A stretch of DNA of 64,000 nt, taken from assembly GCA_026874595.1 (NCBI GenBank), contig CM049317.1, positions 74,034,618 through 74,098,617 of the forward strand, written 5' to 3'. A model generated the notes under the pieces. The model was not told the origin of the DNA, did not search any database, and saw nothing but the letters and a program-made list of their open reading frames with translations. The DNA comes from Sipunculus nudus (lineage: Eukaryota > Annelida > Sipuncula > Golfingiida > Sipunculidae). Positions within the stretch are counted from its first letter, which is position 1. The number at the start of each line of letters is the position of its first letter. This document shows, one piece after another, positions 1 to 12,074 of the stretch. Made by a program: the position numbers and the translations under genes.

Positions 1-482
1 TTCTTATGTACTATCTGTAGGCCACATGCAGTTGTTGGGGAACAATATAGATATAATAAACATATAACATATATTTCAAGTTTCATGCCATGTTACCGAT
101 GACGGAACGTCTTGATTATTTCTGTCAATGCATGGGACGGGGGGATTATGGGTGAGTTATTTTTGTTTGTGTGGTATATATTTGTTGTTGTTACTGTCTC
201 TGTGAAACAAATAAAATATATTACACCATCAGTCGTTCCATATCATATTTAACACGTGATGGCAGTTTAACAGATTGTGGCCAATTTCGACCTTTATTCA
301 CAGACTATAACCTTTACAAATTATGACCGATACACTTTTGCTAACCCCTGTAAACACAATATGAATAATTCTATGAAACCATACTGGTAATGTCTTCAAG
401 CACATATTATTATAGTCAAATGGCTGATCTTGAAAATGGATATATGTGATATTTATGATTTGACAGTCTTCATTCATATGTT
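1..482. other. Non-coding AT-rich DNA
   Basis: No frame stays open for a useful length and no splice-bounded exon is recognisable. I see no repeat structure before the trinucleotide tract that follows. Confidence 0.5.
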
Positions 483-789
<307 letters not shown>

Positions 790-792
<3 letters not shown>

Positions 793-1740
793 CTTTTTGT
801 CGGGTCCGTTTTGCTCTTTATTCGGGATCAATATAAAATAAAACTCATGCATGAGCACGATGTTCAATACATATATAAAGAATTAAACGATCTAATGATC
901 ACGCAGATACATGAATATGACGATATATAGATACACTATTGTCGATAATACATTAGTCCACAATTCGATCTGCGGGTAACATATATATACAATGCGCAAT
1001 ATGCAGACATTTGAATTTCATTAACTTCTCATATTTACATTTTGCCAGATCCAATATCCCCGTTTTCATTTACTGCCGGGGTTCCGCCATCTGTCCAATG
1101 GGCCCTAATGCCTCTGTGCGGCCAATTTGTGTTTGTTTCAAGCAATTAATTTCCCGGCATGCTCAAGGGAGGTCAAGTCACGACTGCGCCTTCGCTCCTC
1201 AAATAAGGATGGCGCCTGGCTTTACATAATCAGTAAAGAGCAGAGGACACAGGCTAATTAGAAGTCTGATTCAAACAAACACGCCTTTGGAAGAATAGTG
1301 AATGGGGGGCGTAACACAAACAGCTGGTGACAATGGACTATTAATTGAAACCGTATTATGTGATTTAGGAAGTATACGGTATCGATGTCGTAAAATTGCA
1401 GTAAATATAATCGTTGTTGGCACTTTGCGGGTATAGTATTTCGCAGGCATATGGTAAACCGCGCTGGTTGTGGCTTTATTTTGCTTTGGTCATTGGTAAT
1501 TTAAATTATTTCTCATTGTTCCTCATGTTTGACCTTCGTGTGCTCGTGTGTAAATGTAATACTTGCGGATAAAGCAACCCCCGAAATAACGTAGAAAATA
1601 TACATCTATATGCAATGCTGAAAGCTGACGGGGATACATATCAACCGTACGCCCTGAACACCATATATAGATATCGAAACTGCCTTTATGCATAGCAACT
1701 AAAGTCTTCAGAAATTAAATTTATATATATATATAATATA
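790..1740. other. Non-coding; GC-richer island at about 1040-1330
   Basis: No exon could be supported. From about 1040 to 1330 the base composition is clearly less AT-rich than the surroundings and repeat-free, with homeodomain-type words such as TAATTAG and CTAATTA near 1255. It looks like a candidate regulatory element, but conservation cannot be judged from one sequence. Confidence 0.25.
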
Positions 1741-2611
1741 TATACAAAATGACATGTTATTTTGTAGACATAAAGGAATTTACTTTTTATTGTCGGATAT
1801 TATCAAGAGACATATTTGTATAAATGTACAGATAAATGAACAAATAACGGAAACATTAACTCAGTGCAAAGCATTGGTCTTGTTTGCTCAGAAAATAAGA
1901 GGGGCTATCCATGCACGAGGATACGGGCAGATCCAACTTCGGGTAATACCTGCCCCCCCCCCCTTCCCGAATATCAATTTTTTTCTTCAGCACCACCTAA
2001 TGCAGAATACATGTACATGTATATATTGTGATTATGGAAGCATTTATTGCTCGAATTTCGACACTAACTAATAAACATTTGATGGGAACATTCAAGAACA
2101 TTATAATCTAACATTTATGACTATTCAACAAGGCCATTGAAGCATACTATATATATCCTTATGGATGTATAATTGTAATATGATTGAGGAAAATATGATG
2201 AAACTACACAAGGGATGACGGAATTATCTCCACGTATATAGCTAAGTTCAAAATTATGCGGTTTCATTCACCTAAAAAAGTGAGGGTCACATGTCTCCCT
2301 CTCCCTATAATGAAACCACGCCCATGGTACAGAGGCTATATCGAGTATATAGTTGTGAAGTTGCCGTGTGTCAGTCAGTGGGAAGTTCTTCAATAAGAGC
2401 TTTTACAGTGCACCGGGAGTTCTGAAAAGCCATCGAGCATTGAAATGGCTCCAAAATTAACAACATCAGCGAGGCACATCTGCGTTCTTGTCAGTATGTC
2501 TATTATCTATAGGGTTCAAACCTTATACTGATAAGTATGCCCACATACACAGTCGGCACCTATATATGTATACACCCAGACAAGTCTGAGAGTGTGCTGG
2601 TAGATGCCGAC

Positions 2612-2716
2612 GTGTCAGTTGGACGGGCGCCAGTTGGACGGGTCCCATTTAGACGGTCCGAGTTGGACGGGTCCCAGTTAGACGGGTCCCTGTTGGACGG
2701 GTCCCATTTAGACGCA
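2612..2716 (+). repeat. 15-bp minisatellite, about 7 units (GTTGGACGGGTCCCA)
   Basis: Seven head-to-tail units of consensus GTTGGACGGGTCCCA are visible, some with a TTTAGACGG variant and one 1-bp shorter. The same unit recurs in the opposite orientation at 5043-5155. The unit is divisible by three, so a frame stays open through it (the track's peptide is rich in LDGS repeats), but there is no sign of a gene. Confidence 0.9.
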
Positions 2717-2789
2717 ATGTTATATTTATGTGACTTAATTACATACGTAAGTAGCCGGGGATTGAAGCTTTATGGGAAAGTCTAACTAA

Positions 2790-3480
2790 AATAATAAAAG
2801 TTTATATATGTTGATCAAAAACGGTATAGCTATGACATTTTATGCAAGCCCTTATACCTGTGTACATGAACTATTGTTCAAAGAGCTATCGATTTTAACC
2901 GTTATATTGTTTTCTTCCTTGACGTTGCTTTCGTGAAAACTGAAATCATGATATCCTAATTTTATCTGTTTCGTCAGAGTTACAATAACGAATCAACATG
3001 CAATCAAATGTCAAATAAATTAGCGATATCTACTATAATAACCGAAGTGCGGTCGACATGCTCTGCCAATTAATGTAAATAAGCAAAATATATAAGCTAG
3101 GTTTCGGAGAATTCTCATATTTTATTCCGATATATCACATAATCCATGTGCTGCCATATTGTTAGTCCAAAATTATGCATATTTCCAAGAAACAAGAGTA
3201 GAAAATCAGTTTGGAAACCCTTTTTCACATCAGGGATATATGACAGAGAAACCTGCACCTCTGACACGGTCAGCGCACTTCAAAGGGAAGCGAGGTCGCA
3301 TTATGATTATCTTATTGTTTGAATAACGAGACTAATTAAGTTGCGTTTCACGATGAATATTATGGTAACACATTATGTTTGTCTGTGTTGTCATACTAGT
3401 ATGTATTTTGGATAAAGTTTATATTCACTTATTGCTATCCGCTAAATACACGGGTAATATACGTACTTGATAAATACATG
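2790..3480. other. Non-coding spacer
   Basis: No coding frame, repeat or RNA gene could be supported here. Confidence 0.4.

Positions 3481-3483
<3 letters not shown>

Positions 3484-3532
<49 letters not shown>
3484..3532. repeat. (GA)n microsatellite
   Basis: An uninterrupted GA tract of about 48 bp. The minus-strand Ser-Leu frame across it is an artefact of the repeat. Confidence 0.95.
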
Positions 3533-3535
<3 letters not shown>

Positions 3536-3923
3536 TCCCTGAGAGAGATATGATAGAAAGTAAGGAGAAAAATGTTATTTTCATAAAAAAATGAATGGTT
3601 TGAAAAATGAAATTATTATCATATATAATACACATTCGTTTTATTTCACAGGGGACTTTAATGTTTGGTGGTTCATGTTAATCAACAAAATATTTATCAA
3701 AGACCACCGTGCTGTTATTATAACAGTTACAACATGGCTCAGACAACCGGTGCAGAACGAAACCTAATCACAGTATCTGGTTAATTAACAAGAAGATGCA
3801 CTTATGTGGTTTCCCTTTGAAACGTGGTAGTATGGGATGTACAGTTTTCTCATTCCTGTTAAGGTCTTTGAAGACAGTGATTTAACATAAATTTATTAAG
3901 GAATTAATGAATCTATGTGAAAT

Positions 3924-3974
3924 CTATCTATCTATCTGTCTGTCTATCTATTTATCTATCGCTCTATCTATCAA
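3924..3974. repeat. (TCTA)n tetranucleotide microsatellite
   Basis: About 12 units of TCTA with TCTG and TTTA variants. Confidence 0.85.
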
Positions 3975-4369
3975 CTAAAATGAAAGGCATTGTACGATAC
4001 AAGTCCGTAAAGAATCACTGAATTTAATACTAAAATAATAGGCAGTGTAGGATAACTTACACCTATGAGTAAAGAAGCATTGAATTCAATAACAAAAGGC
4101 TATTTATGAAAGAAAAATATGTAACATATGAAATGAATAATTCATATTTTATTGATTGACCACGTAACTCGGCTTTGAAATAAGGACAATTCTGATTTTA
4201 TTGATCTCACAAGCAAGCAATAATTATTTAAGCTCTGTACACGTTCCATAAAAAAATTATGAACTGCATTTCTTTTAAGATAACATCTCATAAATTATCG
4301 TTCCAATAAATAAATTCAATATAGACTTCAACGATGCCAAATACATGACGTTTTAATGATTGAATTTTA

Positions 4370-4478
4370 TTTCAACAGTTAGCCGGGTGTTCTATATATG
4401 TAAACAGGCCGTTAATCTTTCATGGCGTTGCAAATTGTTCAATATTATCATATATACAATTAAAATGCTAAATATATA

Positions 4479-4531
<53 letters not shown>

Positions 4532-4746
4532 ATATATATATAATGAGACAAAAATACAGCAAAATATCCTTGATATTACAAGGTAAGTGATAATGAAACA
4601 AGACATTATGCTTGCACATGATGTCGGCGTCGCCAGTCAGCCGGGTGGTCTATGTAAATAGGCCGTTCATCCTTCATGGCGTTGCAAATGTATCGATATT
4701 TTCATATATACAATTAAAATGCTATATAACTATATATTTATATATC

Positions 4747-4806
<60 letters not shown>

Positions 4807-4990
4807 CAGACAACAAGACAATAAAATACCCTAGATATTGCAAGGTAAGTGATAAGAAAATGAGACAAAGTAGCGCGTCGCCAAATAGCCGGGTGGTCTA
4901 TATGTGAATGAGCCGTTCATCCTTTAGGACGTTTCAAACTGCTTGATATTTTCATATATTCATTCATATTACTATATATAATATAAAAAT
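4370..4990 (+). repeat. Three tandem copies of a ~250-bp unit with internal (TA)n
   Basis: Copies begin near 4377, 4635 and 4882 at the shared words 'agccgggtg(g/t)tctat' followed by 'ggccgtt' and 'catggcgttgcaaa'. Copies 1 and 2 run into 'caattaaaatgcta' and a TA tract, then into 'gagaca' and 'aaggtaagtgata'. The third copy is truncated before its TA tract. Expansion of the internal TA tract differs between copies 1 and 2. Confidence 0.8.
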
Positions 4991-5042
4991 GCATGTATTA
5001 TAGCCTTCGTGTATTAAACCAATACGTTATTGATAGAGCGTC

Positions 5043-5155
5043 TGACTGGGACCCGTCCAACTGGGACCCGTCCAAATGGGACCCGTCCAAATGGGATCTA
5101 AAACATCCGACCCGTCTATCTGAAACCCGTCCATATGGGATGACACCCATTGATG
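5043..5155 (-). repeat. 15-bp minisatellite, inverted copy of the 2612-2716 array
   Basis: On the plus strand the unit reads TGGGACCCGTCCAAA, the reverse complement of the consensus of the first array. Three good units are followed by a diverged stretch and two more partial units. The open frames on both strands here come from the period being divisible by three. Confidence 0.85.
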
Positions 5156-5310
5156 TAACACCTCTCAGAGAATATAAAAGAATCTTGTAAAAACATAGCT
5201 GTTTTATTATTATCCTATTTTCAAAGTTTTTCATTTTGTATATAGACGGACTCAATTGGTTCAGCCCATTGAGCGATATAGAGGATACTTACCTACTCAT
5301 ACGTATTATA

Positions 5311-5357
5311 TATTTTCTTATATATATATATATATATATATTACATGTATATATATA

Positions 5358-5402
<45 letters not shown>
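5311..5402. repeat. (TA)n microsatellite, two blocks
   Basis: TA tracts at about 5318-5341 and 5357-5402, separated by a short interrupted stretch. Another tract lies at 5681-5704. Confidence 0.9.
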
Positions 5403-5403
<1 letters not shown>

Positions 5404-5779
5404 CCTTTCATTTATACACTGTAGCCGTGATCATTAATTTACTAAAAGTGTTAGCAAGATACATGTGTATGTTTTGTGTATCTGATTCCATTTCCATATT
5501 TACTCTTTTGAAATTTCAGCATATTATTACTTAGGAGATTGTTTGGATAATTCTTCTCAAATTCGGAAAAAAAATTCGACTTTAAACACACACATATATA
5601 TCTATCTATATAATATGTATTTATAAATATATATGTGTGTAAAATTTTAATATGATTTAAAAAATGCGTATATATAATTACTATATATATATATATATAT
5701 ATATAAATAACCTCGGTTGTCTCACGGTATTTCTCTGCTCGGGTTGACCTGACACTTAATATATGTCTGGTTATAACGA

Positions 5780-8017
5780 CCATTATCAGGGATAAATTAT
5801 AGTCTGGTAATACTGGGGAGGGGTCACGTCTTTTCCCCGTTCTTCTCCATGCATTCAGCAGAGATCATTTTGGAATTAAACGTTAGTGGACAGGGTTTCA
5901 TCGCGACCCGACAGATAATTTGACCGGGTATAGCCAGGGGCGTATACATATACCGAGACAGTGCAGTGCACAAAGTGGAACGCTTTGGTCGCCTCCCCTA
6001 TCAGCTGCCCGTTTTGTACATACAAAATAAGCGATTCTATATAGTCAGTCTACAGAGGGTTTAAAAGAGGTCGTGACTGTAACCCTGAACAAAGTTAGCT
6101 GGCGGCCCACCCTTATTTATATGATATTGTGTTTATCTATGTAACTGATACTCAATCCCCTCACCAGCGGGGTACTTCCTTTACGGTAATGAGTCGCATC
6201 TTTATGGTAACTCTCGTCTGCTGTCTAAAAAATCCGATCTGACTAGAAAGTGTGACCCTAAACGTAAACATTATAAAAAAAACAGACAATTTTGAAATAT
6301 TTGATCATAAAACAAAGTTACTTCTTAACGTGATACAGAGGCTCTATTATACAGAATATAATTTAGAAGCACTTACAATATCAACGCAGCTATACTAAAA
6401 ATACTAAGGCAACCCAAACGTGACAAAATATACAAGACTTTTGATAGTCGGATTGCGATTCGTACATTCAAATATTAAAGACATGCAGTTAATGACGTTA
6501 TGAGCACAATGCAACGTCTCAAAAGTAAGCCACATGTGCACGATGAGGACCAAATATTTTCTGAATAACATAAGGAGTATTGCTTATGCAAAGCAAGCCA
6601 ATTATTCGTTATTACTACTTATCGCTTAGTTGTAAGATATTGAAGGTATTTATAATGTGACATTCACGGTATTGCAGGATCGGATTCAATTTTTGTTACC
6701 TCATTTAATGAATATATGTACGGAAATCTACGGATTATATACCTTTAATAAAGCTGCCAATTAACCTGCAGGTTGGATAAATATTTCTATACAAATGTTA
6801 TATAATAATATGAACCATTTAACTTTTTAAAATAAAATTTAAAAAGATGGAACATTTTCCTTGTAGCCAGTATATCGTTAACTGATTTATTTCTGAATAA
6901 TTTGCGCATATAATTCAGGAAGTAGGCGATTAATACAACAGCTAGACACCAACCGCGAATTGTCTTTTTATCAGTAATTAAACGTGAAATATATAGTTCC
7001 GATGTCATGTGAATCTTAATTCAAAAGTGGAAGATCATTTTATTGTATATATACTATAGTATATGAAAAAGAAAGCACGTGTCGCTGGTGATACTCGGCC
7101 TCCTGTACGGACAGTCCCCCGCACGACCCTGAGGGCCCCTCACAAGTCGACCTAAGTTGACTTTGTGCTGTTTGAGAGAGGCAATTCCCACCAGTGTGAC
7201 GGTAACAATACCCGTCCAGGTCGTCGAATCTTTGATCCTGGGTTGTCTATATGCTCTGGTGAAACTGATCACCGTGTCGTGTCAACTCTGCCCGGCATTA
7301 ATAGGTCCACTAAGACCCGCAGACGAGTGTTGACAGTGGCTCGCGATGACCGGCATTTGGGCGTCATTGGCGAGCAGACGAACAATGGTAAATCTGATGC
7401 GTCAATGTTGATGTCCTCGCGCAATCAAAGCGAGGCTGTGTAAAGTACAGATTTCACCTGAAAACGGAACTTTAATAAGGCCGCTTGAAATGTGCGGAAT
7501 GGGACACCACGGGGATCGAGTCGCTAAAAGCAGGAAACACGTACGGCTATTGCAGGGACATTGTGTATAAGTTGACTCTGATTACACAGAGTGACCACCA
7601 GACGGCCACGTTACCTGACATCAAATACACAGCCATTACGGAAACCATTGTTATACCAGAGAACATGAAAACCCATTACGACAATGACGGTAACAGGAAA
7701 AACAGAATTAAGCAATACTCGTGTTGGTCATAGCATTCATGGGTTCACTGCATGTCCGTGATGGTTCAGATCATAAATAAATTCTTACATCATACCCTAT
7801 TCTAATTTTAGATTAATAATAATTGTGAAACCTGGACAGCAAGAATTAACAATTAAAACTTAGCAGATACGCCTGTATATTATATCATGCTACAATAGGA
7901 ATCACGTGACAGATAATTTATGGCCCACCTGAATTAATCTATTCAACAATGTGACACTATGACAATTATCAAGTGAGTTGGAAAGGCATGCATACTTTTA
8001 TTGGTTTATAGTTCAGT

Positions 8018-8019
<2 letters not shown>
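5780..8019. other. Non-coding spacer with a GC-richer island at about 7080-7440
   Basis: No exon could be supported. From about 7080 to 7440 base composition is balanced and short frames are open on both strands (for example 92 codons on the plus strand at 7165-7443). No protein family is recognisable and no clear splice borders frame it. It could be an unrecognised exon or a regulatory block. Confidence 0.25.

Positions 8020-8052
<33 letters not shown>
8020..8052. repeat. (CA)n microsatellite at the 5' break of the LINE
   Basis: Sixteen CA dinucleotides. The tract lies directly before the open part of the LINE ORF1, so it marks the 5' truncation point or insertion target of the element. Confidence 0.9.
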
Positions 8053-8055
<3 letters not shown>

Positions 8056-8688
8056 GTCACACATTATGTCAATACAAATGGACTTATTGATATTCAATCA
8101 AAAAGTCGTGTCTTAATATTTGGTGATTCCTTAGTGAGAGACTCCTATTCTAGTGTGGCTAACCATTTATGTGACAAGAAAATTTCTGTGTTAAGTACTA
8201 GTGGGCTCACACTTGATAATGCTTTGTCCAAACTACCAAAAACTGCAAAAGATTTGTCAAATGATGATTGTTTAGTGGTTCAAGTAGGCACAAACAACGT
8301 TTATCGTGATGACACCCTAACCTTTGTTAACAAATATACTGACATGCTGCAAAACACTAGAAGCAGCACCAACTGTAAAATTGTCAGTTTGGCAATCCCT
8401 AAATATTTACATGACAGCATTGTAAATAGAAAAATCACCATTATAAACAATGAACTGAGAAAGAGATGTGAATCCCTTGAGAATATCATATTTTGTGACT
8501 GCTCACCACCTTTGAAAAGGTCTTACTATCGATATGATGGTATACATTTTAGTAAATTCGGCACAATTGCAATGACCGGACAAATTGCCTCTAGCGTTCG
8601 ATATTTTCAAAAATCGATGTACACTAGTGAAGACAGCCTAATGGAATCTCAAAATTTTCACGGAGATCAAACAAAAACATCCATATAA
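8053..8688 (+). CDS. LINE ORF1, SGNH-hydrolase/esterase domain (5' partial)
   Basis: The frame is open from the CA microsatellite to a TAA at 8686-8688. It carries the marks of the SGNH (GDSL-like) hydrolase family: block I VLIFGDSLV with the nucleophile Ser at about 8110-8136, the block III-like VQVGTNN at about 8278-8298, and block V DGIHFS with the catalytic Asp/His pair near 8536-8553. There is no ATG before the GDS motif, so the natural start and any N-terminal domain were lost with the 5' end. Similar esterase domains sit in ORF1 of CR1-like elements, where they are thought to act with lipid or nucleic acid in the ribonucleoprotein; the substrate is unknown. The last 58 nt overlap the open frame of ORF2, which lies in the -1 frame. 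Confidence 0.85.
8652..8658 (+). promoter_or_regulatory. Candidate -1 frameshift site (A AAT TTT) in the ORF1/ORF2 overlap
   Basis: In the ORF1 frame the bases read CAA AAT TTT CAC, so the heptamer A AAT TTT fits the X XXY YYZ rule for simultaneous slippage. A -1 shift here lands exactly in the ORF2 frame, which is open from 8631. No downstream pseudoknot was evaluated. Confidence 0.4.
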
Positions 8689-8714
8689 CAGATGATTATT
8701 TACTAAGGAATTCA

Positions 8715-11702
8715 GTGGATGTGTACTCTGATCAGGTTATAAGTCCTAACGTTAGTATTACAGAACAAACAAGCTCTCACTTATCAGATATTTATCAAGC
8801 ATTACCTAGCACCAAACCAATTACACCCGATAATGAAATTCCACCTTCTCTTCCTTCTATTTTGTCTCAAAACCCAAGTATATATTCTGATTTTAAGCAA
8901 TATCGACTAGCTAACCAGGGTACCATATTAGGTCATCTTAACGTTCGTAGTTTGCTACCCAAAATAGAGGAGATTCGCCTCTTGTGTTCTAGTTTAAACC
9001 CTCATGTTTTATCATTAACAGAATCATGGTTAGATAACCACGTTTTTGATTCAGAGATACAAATTGATGATTATACGATTTTTAGATCAGACAGGAATCG
9101 GCATGGCGGAGGAGTTCTCACGTATGTGTTATCGTCGTTAAAACCGGAGTTGGTCACTTTAAACTCAAATGTCGTTGAATGTGTATGGGTTAAAATAATT
9201 TTGGGGAGAAAACCGGTCTTAATCGGTTCTATATATAGACCGCCTAATTCCAGTTCCAGTTACATTGATGAATTACTCGATTTACTTGCTTCTGCCCTTA
9301 ACTCATTCAAACATGTTGTATTACTTGGCGATTTCAATGTAGACTGCTTACGCTCTGAAACTTATATTGCTAGTAAACTGGACTTGCTCGAAAAAATCTT
9401 AGGTCTTAAACAACTTGTAACAGAGCCTACTCGTATTACTCAGCTCACCTCTACAATGATCGACTTGATATTTTCTTCACATCCTAGCATGCATTCAAAT
9501 GTGAAAGTTCATCCTTTATGTATAAGTGATCATTTTCTTGTGACTACCGTTTTGAATAGACCACCTAGGGTCACATTTACAAAATCCGGATATTACCGTA
9601 CCCTTCGTAAATTCAATGAATACAAATTTATCGATGAATTATCGAAATCCAATTTTTTTTCAAGAATTATGCAACTTTCTGATGTAAACTTAGCCTGGGA
9701 AATGTGGCGCTATGAATTTCTGAGAATTTCCAATAACAACGCGCCTTTTATTCGACGTCGCACCAAAGCTCGCGAAAATAAATGGTTCAATAATGATTTA
9801 CTTAATGAGATTCACTTGCGTGATTATGCACATCGGAACGCATTAAGAACAAATCACAGTAATGACTGGTCTGCGTACCGACATCAGCGAAATTATGTTA
9901 CAAATCTTATCAGATCCACTCGTAGCCAGTATTATGCCACGCTGATACAAAAAAATGGCTCCAACCCTGGTTGTGTGTGGAAAGCTTTAAAACACATACT
10001 GCCTTCGAAAACCTCCTCGAATAAAGAAAGCGGAAAGATTGACCCTGATAAATTTAACCATTACTTTACTTCTGTTGGAAAAAATATTAACGATAAATTT
10101 CCGAAAACAATATTTACCTGCGATCATATTGGTAACCCGAATTTGGAATCTTTTGATTTTAATTCAGTTTCGAGTCAATTTGTTTTATCACAGTTGTTGA
10201 AAGTAAACTCCAGTATGAAAGAAGATATACTGGGAATGTCAGGATTTTTCCTTAAGATAGCCGCACCTTATATTTCAGCTCCATTAGCCCACATATTTTA
10301 CATCTCACTTCAAACCGGCGAGTTTCCAGCAGATTGGAAGACCGCTAGGATCACTCCTATATACAAAGGATCTGGATGTAAGGATGATCCAAATAACTAC
10401 CGACCGATCTCAGTTATAGGCCATGTGCCAAAAATAATAGAACAATTCGTTAAATCGCGCCTCATCACGTTTTTTGAAAGTAATAATCTGTTTTCGGATA
10501 AACAATTCGCTTATCTTCCTAATCGTTCAACTTCATTTGCCTTGCACAGCATAATTGACGAATGCTTAATCAGTCTTAATAACAATAATGTTACCGCCGC
10601 ATGTTTCCTCGATGTAAAAAAAGGTTTTGATAGCCTTGATCATACTGTCTTACTTACAAAAATGAGCGACTATGGCATAAAAGGTATACCGCTTATGTGG
10701 TTCGAAAACTACCTGTCTAATCGTAAGCAAGTGGTTTATTCTAATGGATTGCTTTCAGAACCACGCACCTTGGACATAGGTACCCCACAGGGCACTGTCC
10801 TTGGACCTATATTTTTCCTTTTATATCTAAATGATCTTCCAATGTTCCTCAGTGAGAAATGCGTCATTTATGCTGATGATATTTCAATTTATTCTTCAGC
10901 GAATTCAGCCGCTAAAGCTATAGAGTCATTACAAGTAAATCTCGAAATTGCACTTAAATGGTTTAGAGAGAATCGACTGAGTATAAATCCCCAAAAATCA
11001 TCATTCATATTATTTGGCCCCAAGTCTAAAACCAATGGAAATCAACTGAACATTTCCATGGATAACATTACAGTGATGCCGGTTGAACACACAAAGCTTT
11101 TAGGTGTTATCATCGACGCTGGTCTTACATGGAAAAAACATATTCAACTGGTGTGCGACAAAATAGTATCAAAACTAGGTCTCCTTTTCAGATTAAGTAA
11201 AACCTTAGATGTCTTTAGCTTAAACACACTTTACAATGCCTTAATTCAGAGTCACATTGATTATTGTATATCTGTCTGGGGTAATTCCTCCAAAACGTAT
11301 TTATTACAACTCCAAAAACTTCAAAATAGAGCTGCTAGAATCGTTACTAAAACTTATGATACCAATATATCCTCTACATCATTGATTGCAAAATTGGGTT
11401 GGATGAATGTTAAACAGAGATACCAATATTTTGTTTCTTTAATGGTCTTTAAATGTTTGTCTGGTAATGTCCCTCCCTCTCTTACGCATACGTTCAGCCG
11501 TGTTAATAGTGCATATAATACTCGTTTTTCTCAGGGCTTCAATTTATCATTACCTAAACCAAACAGAGAATCCTTCAAAGCAAGTCTTGCATATGCTGGT
11601 CCCATCCACTGGAATTCTTTACCTGTAAGTGTCAAATCTGCAACCAGTCTCTGCCAGTTTAAATCATTGTACAAGCAATTTATGCCATATAATTTTTCAT
11701 AG
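8715..11702 (+). CDS. LINE ORF2: endonuclease/reverse transcriptase polyprotein
   Basis: This 995-codon frame without a break encodes the enzyme that nicks target DNA and copies the element RNA. An apurinic-type endonuclease spans about residues 70-280, with LNVRS (72-79 region), TESW (Glu103), YRPP, GDFN (205-208) and SDH (271-273). The RT spans about 540-800, with ITPIYKG, NYRPIS, FLDVKKGFD (catalytic Asp633), GTPQG (689-693) and YADD (719-722). A C-terminal region with QNRAAR and WNSLP motifs is typical of LINEs. The listed start is a GTG. The frame is actually open back to 8631 and has no ATG until about codon 248, past most of the endonuclease, so initiation or recoding is an open question. 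The segment around residues 500-510 does not match the usual K-A-T-G-x-D loop, a sign of slight decay. Confidence 0.93.
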   Translation: MDVYSDQVISPNVSITEQTSSHLSDIYQALPSTKPITPDNEIPPSLPSILSQNPSIYSDFKQYRLANQGTILGHLNVRSLLPKIEEIRLLCSSLNPHVLSLTESWLDNHVFDSEIQIDDYTIFRSDRNRHGGGVLTYVLSSLKPELVTLNSNVVECVWVKIILGRKPVLIGSIYRPPNSSSSYIDELLDLLASALNSFKHVVLLGDFNVDCLRSETYIASKLDLLEKILGLKQLVTEPTRITQLTSTMIDLIFSSHPSMHSNVKVHPLCISDHFLVTTVLNRPPRVTFTKSGYYRTLRKFNEYKFIDELSKSNFFSRIMQLSDVNLAWEMWRYEFLRISNNNAPFIRRRTKARENKWFNNDLLNEIHLRDYAHRNALRTNHSNDWSAYRHQRNYVTNLIRSTRSQYYATLIQKNGSNPGCVWKALKHILPSKTSSNKESGKIDPDKFNHYFTSVGKNINDKFPKTIFTCDHIGNPNLESFDFNSVSSQFVLSQLLKVNSSMKEDILGMSGFFLKIAAPYISAPLAHIFYISLQTGEFPADWKTARITPIYKGSGCKDDPNNYRPISVIGHVPKIIEQFVKSRLITFFESNNLFSDKQFAYLPNRSTSFALHSIIDECLISLNNNNVTAACFLDVKKGFDSLDHTVLLTKMSDYGIKGIPLMWFENYLSNRKQVVYSNGLLSEPRTLDIGTPQGTVLGPIFFLLYLNDLPMFLSEKCVIYADDISIYSSANSAAKAIESLQVNLEIALKWFRENRLSINPQKSSFILFGPKSKTNGNQLNISMDNITVMPVEHTKLLGVIIDAGLTWKKHIQLVCDKIVSKLGLLFRLSKTLDVFSLNTLYNALIQSHIDYCISVWGNSSKTYLLQLQKLQNRAARIVTKTYDTNISSTSLIAKLGWMNVKQRYQYFVSLMVFKCLSGNVPPSLTHTFSRVNSAYNTRFSQGFNLSLPKPNRESFKASLAYAGPIHWNSLPVSVKSATSLCQFKSLYKQFMPYNFS

Positions 11703-11983
11703 CTTGTTCACAGGTGCCTTTTCGTCTTTGTATTCATTACCTATATTACTGTGTCATTATGTAATATATTTATTGTGAAATCACGATCTTAAATGTTTTA
11801 ATTTTTAGTCAGGCCTCTTATTTAAATTTATTTACTCAATATTCGTGTATATCATTTAAGAATTTTTTTTCTATGATCATTTTAAACCATGTATGTATAA
11901 CTGTTTTTTATGTATGCATGTATTTTAGTTTCAGTTCTTTCATATTTGCTTTTTTATCTGTGTACTTATCTATATCATCTAGA

Positions 11984-12029
11984 CCAGGACCCTATTGAAA
12001 AACAGCTTTTGCTGAATAGGCTATCCTGG
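11984..12029 (+). other. LINE 3' hairpin
   Basis: CCAGGA pairs with TCCTGG and CCTATT pairs with AATAGG, separated by a small internal loop and closed by an A-rich loop. It sits just before the AAAT tail. Related hairpins occur at 27546-27593 (plus) and 43200-43245 (minus). In L2/CR1-like elements a 3' stem-loop is the structure recognised by the element's own reverse transcriptase. Confidence 0.75.
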
Positions 12030-12043
12030 TTAAATATGTATTA

Positions 12044-12074
<31 letters not shown>

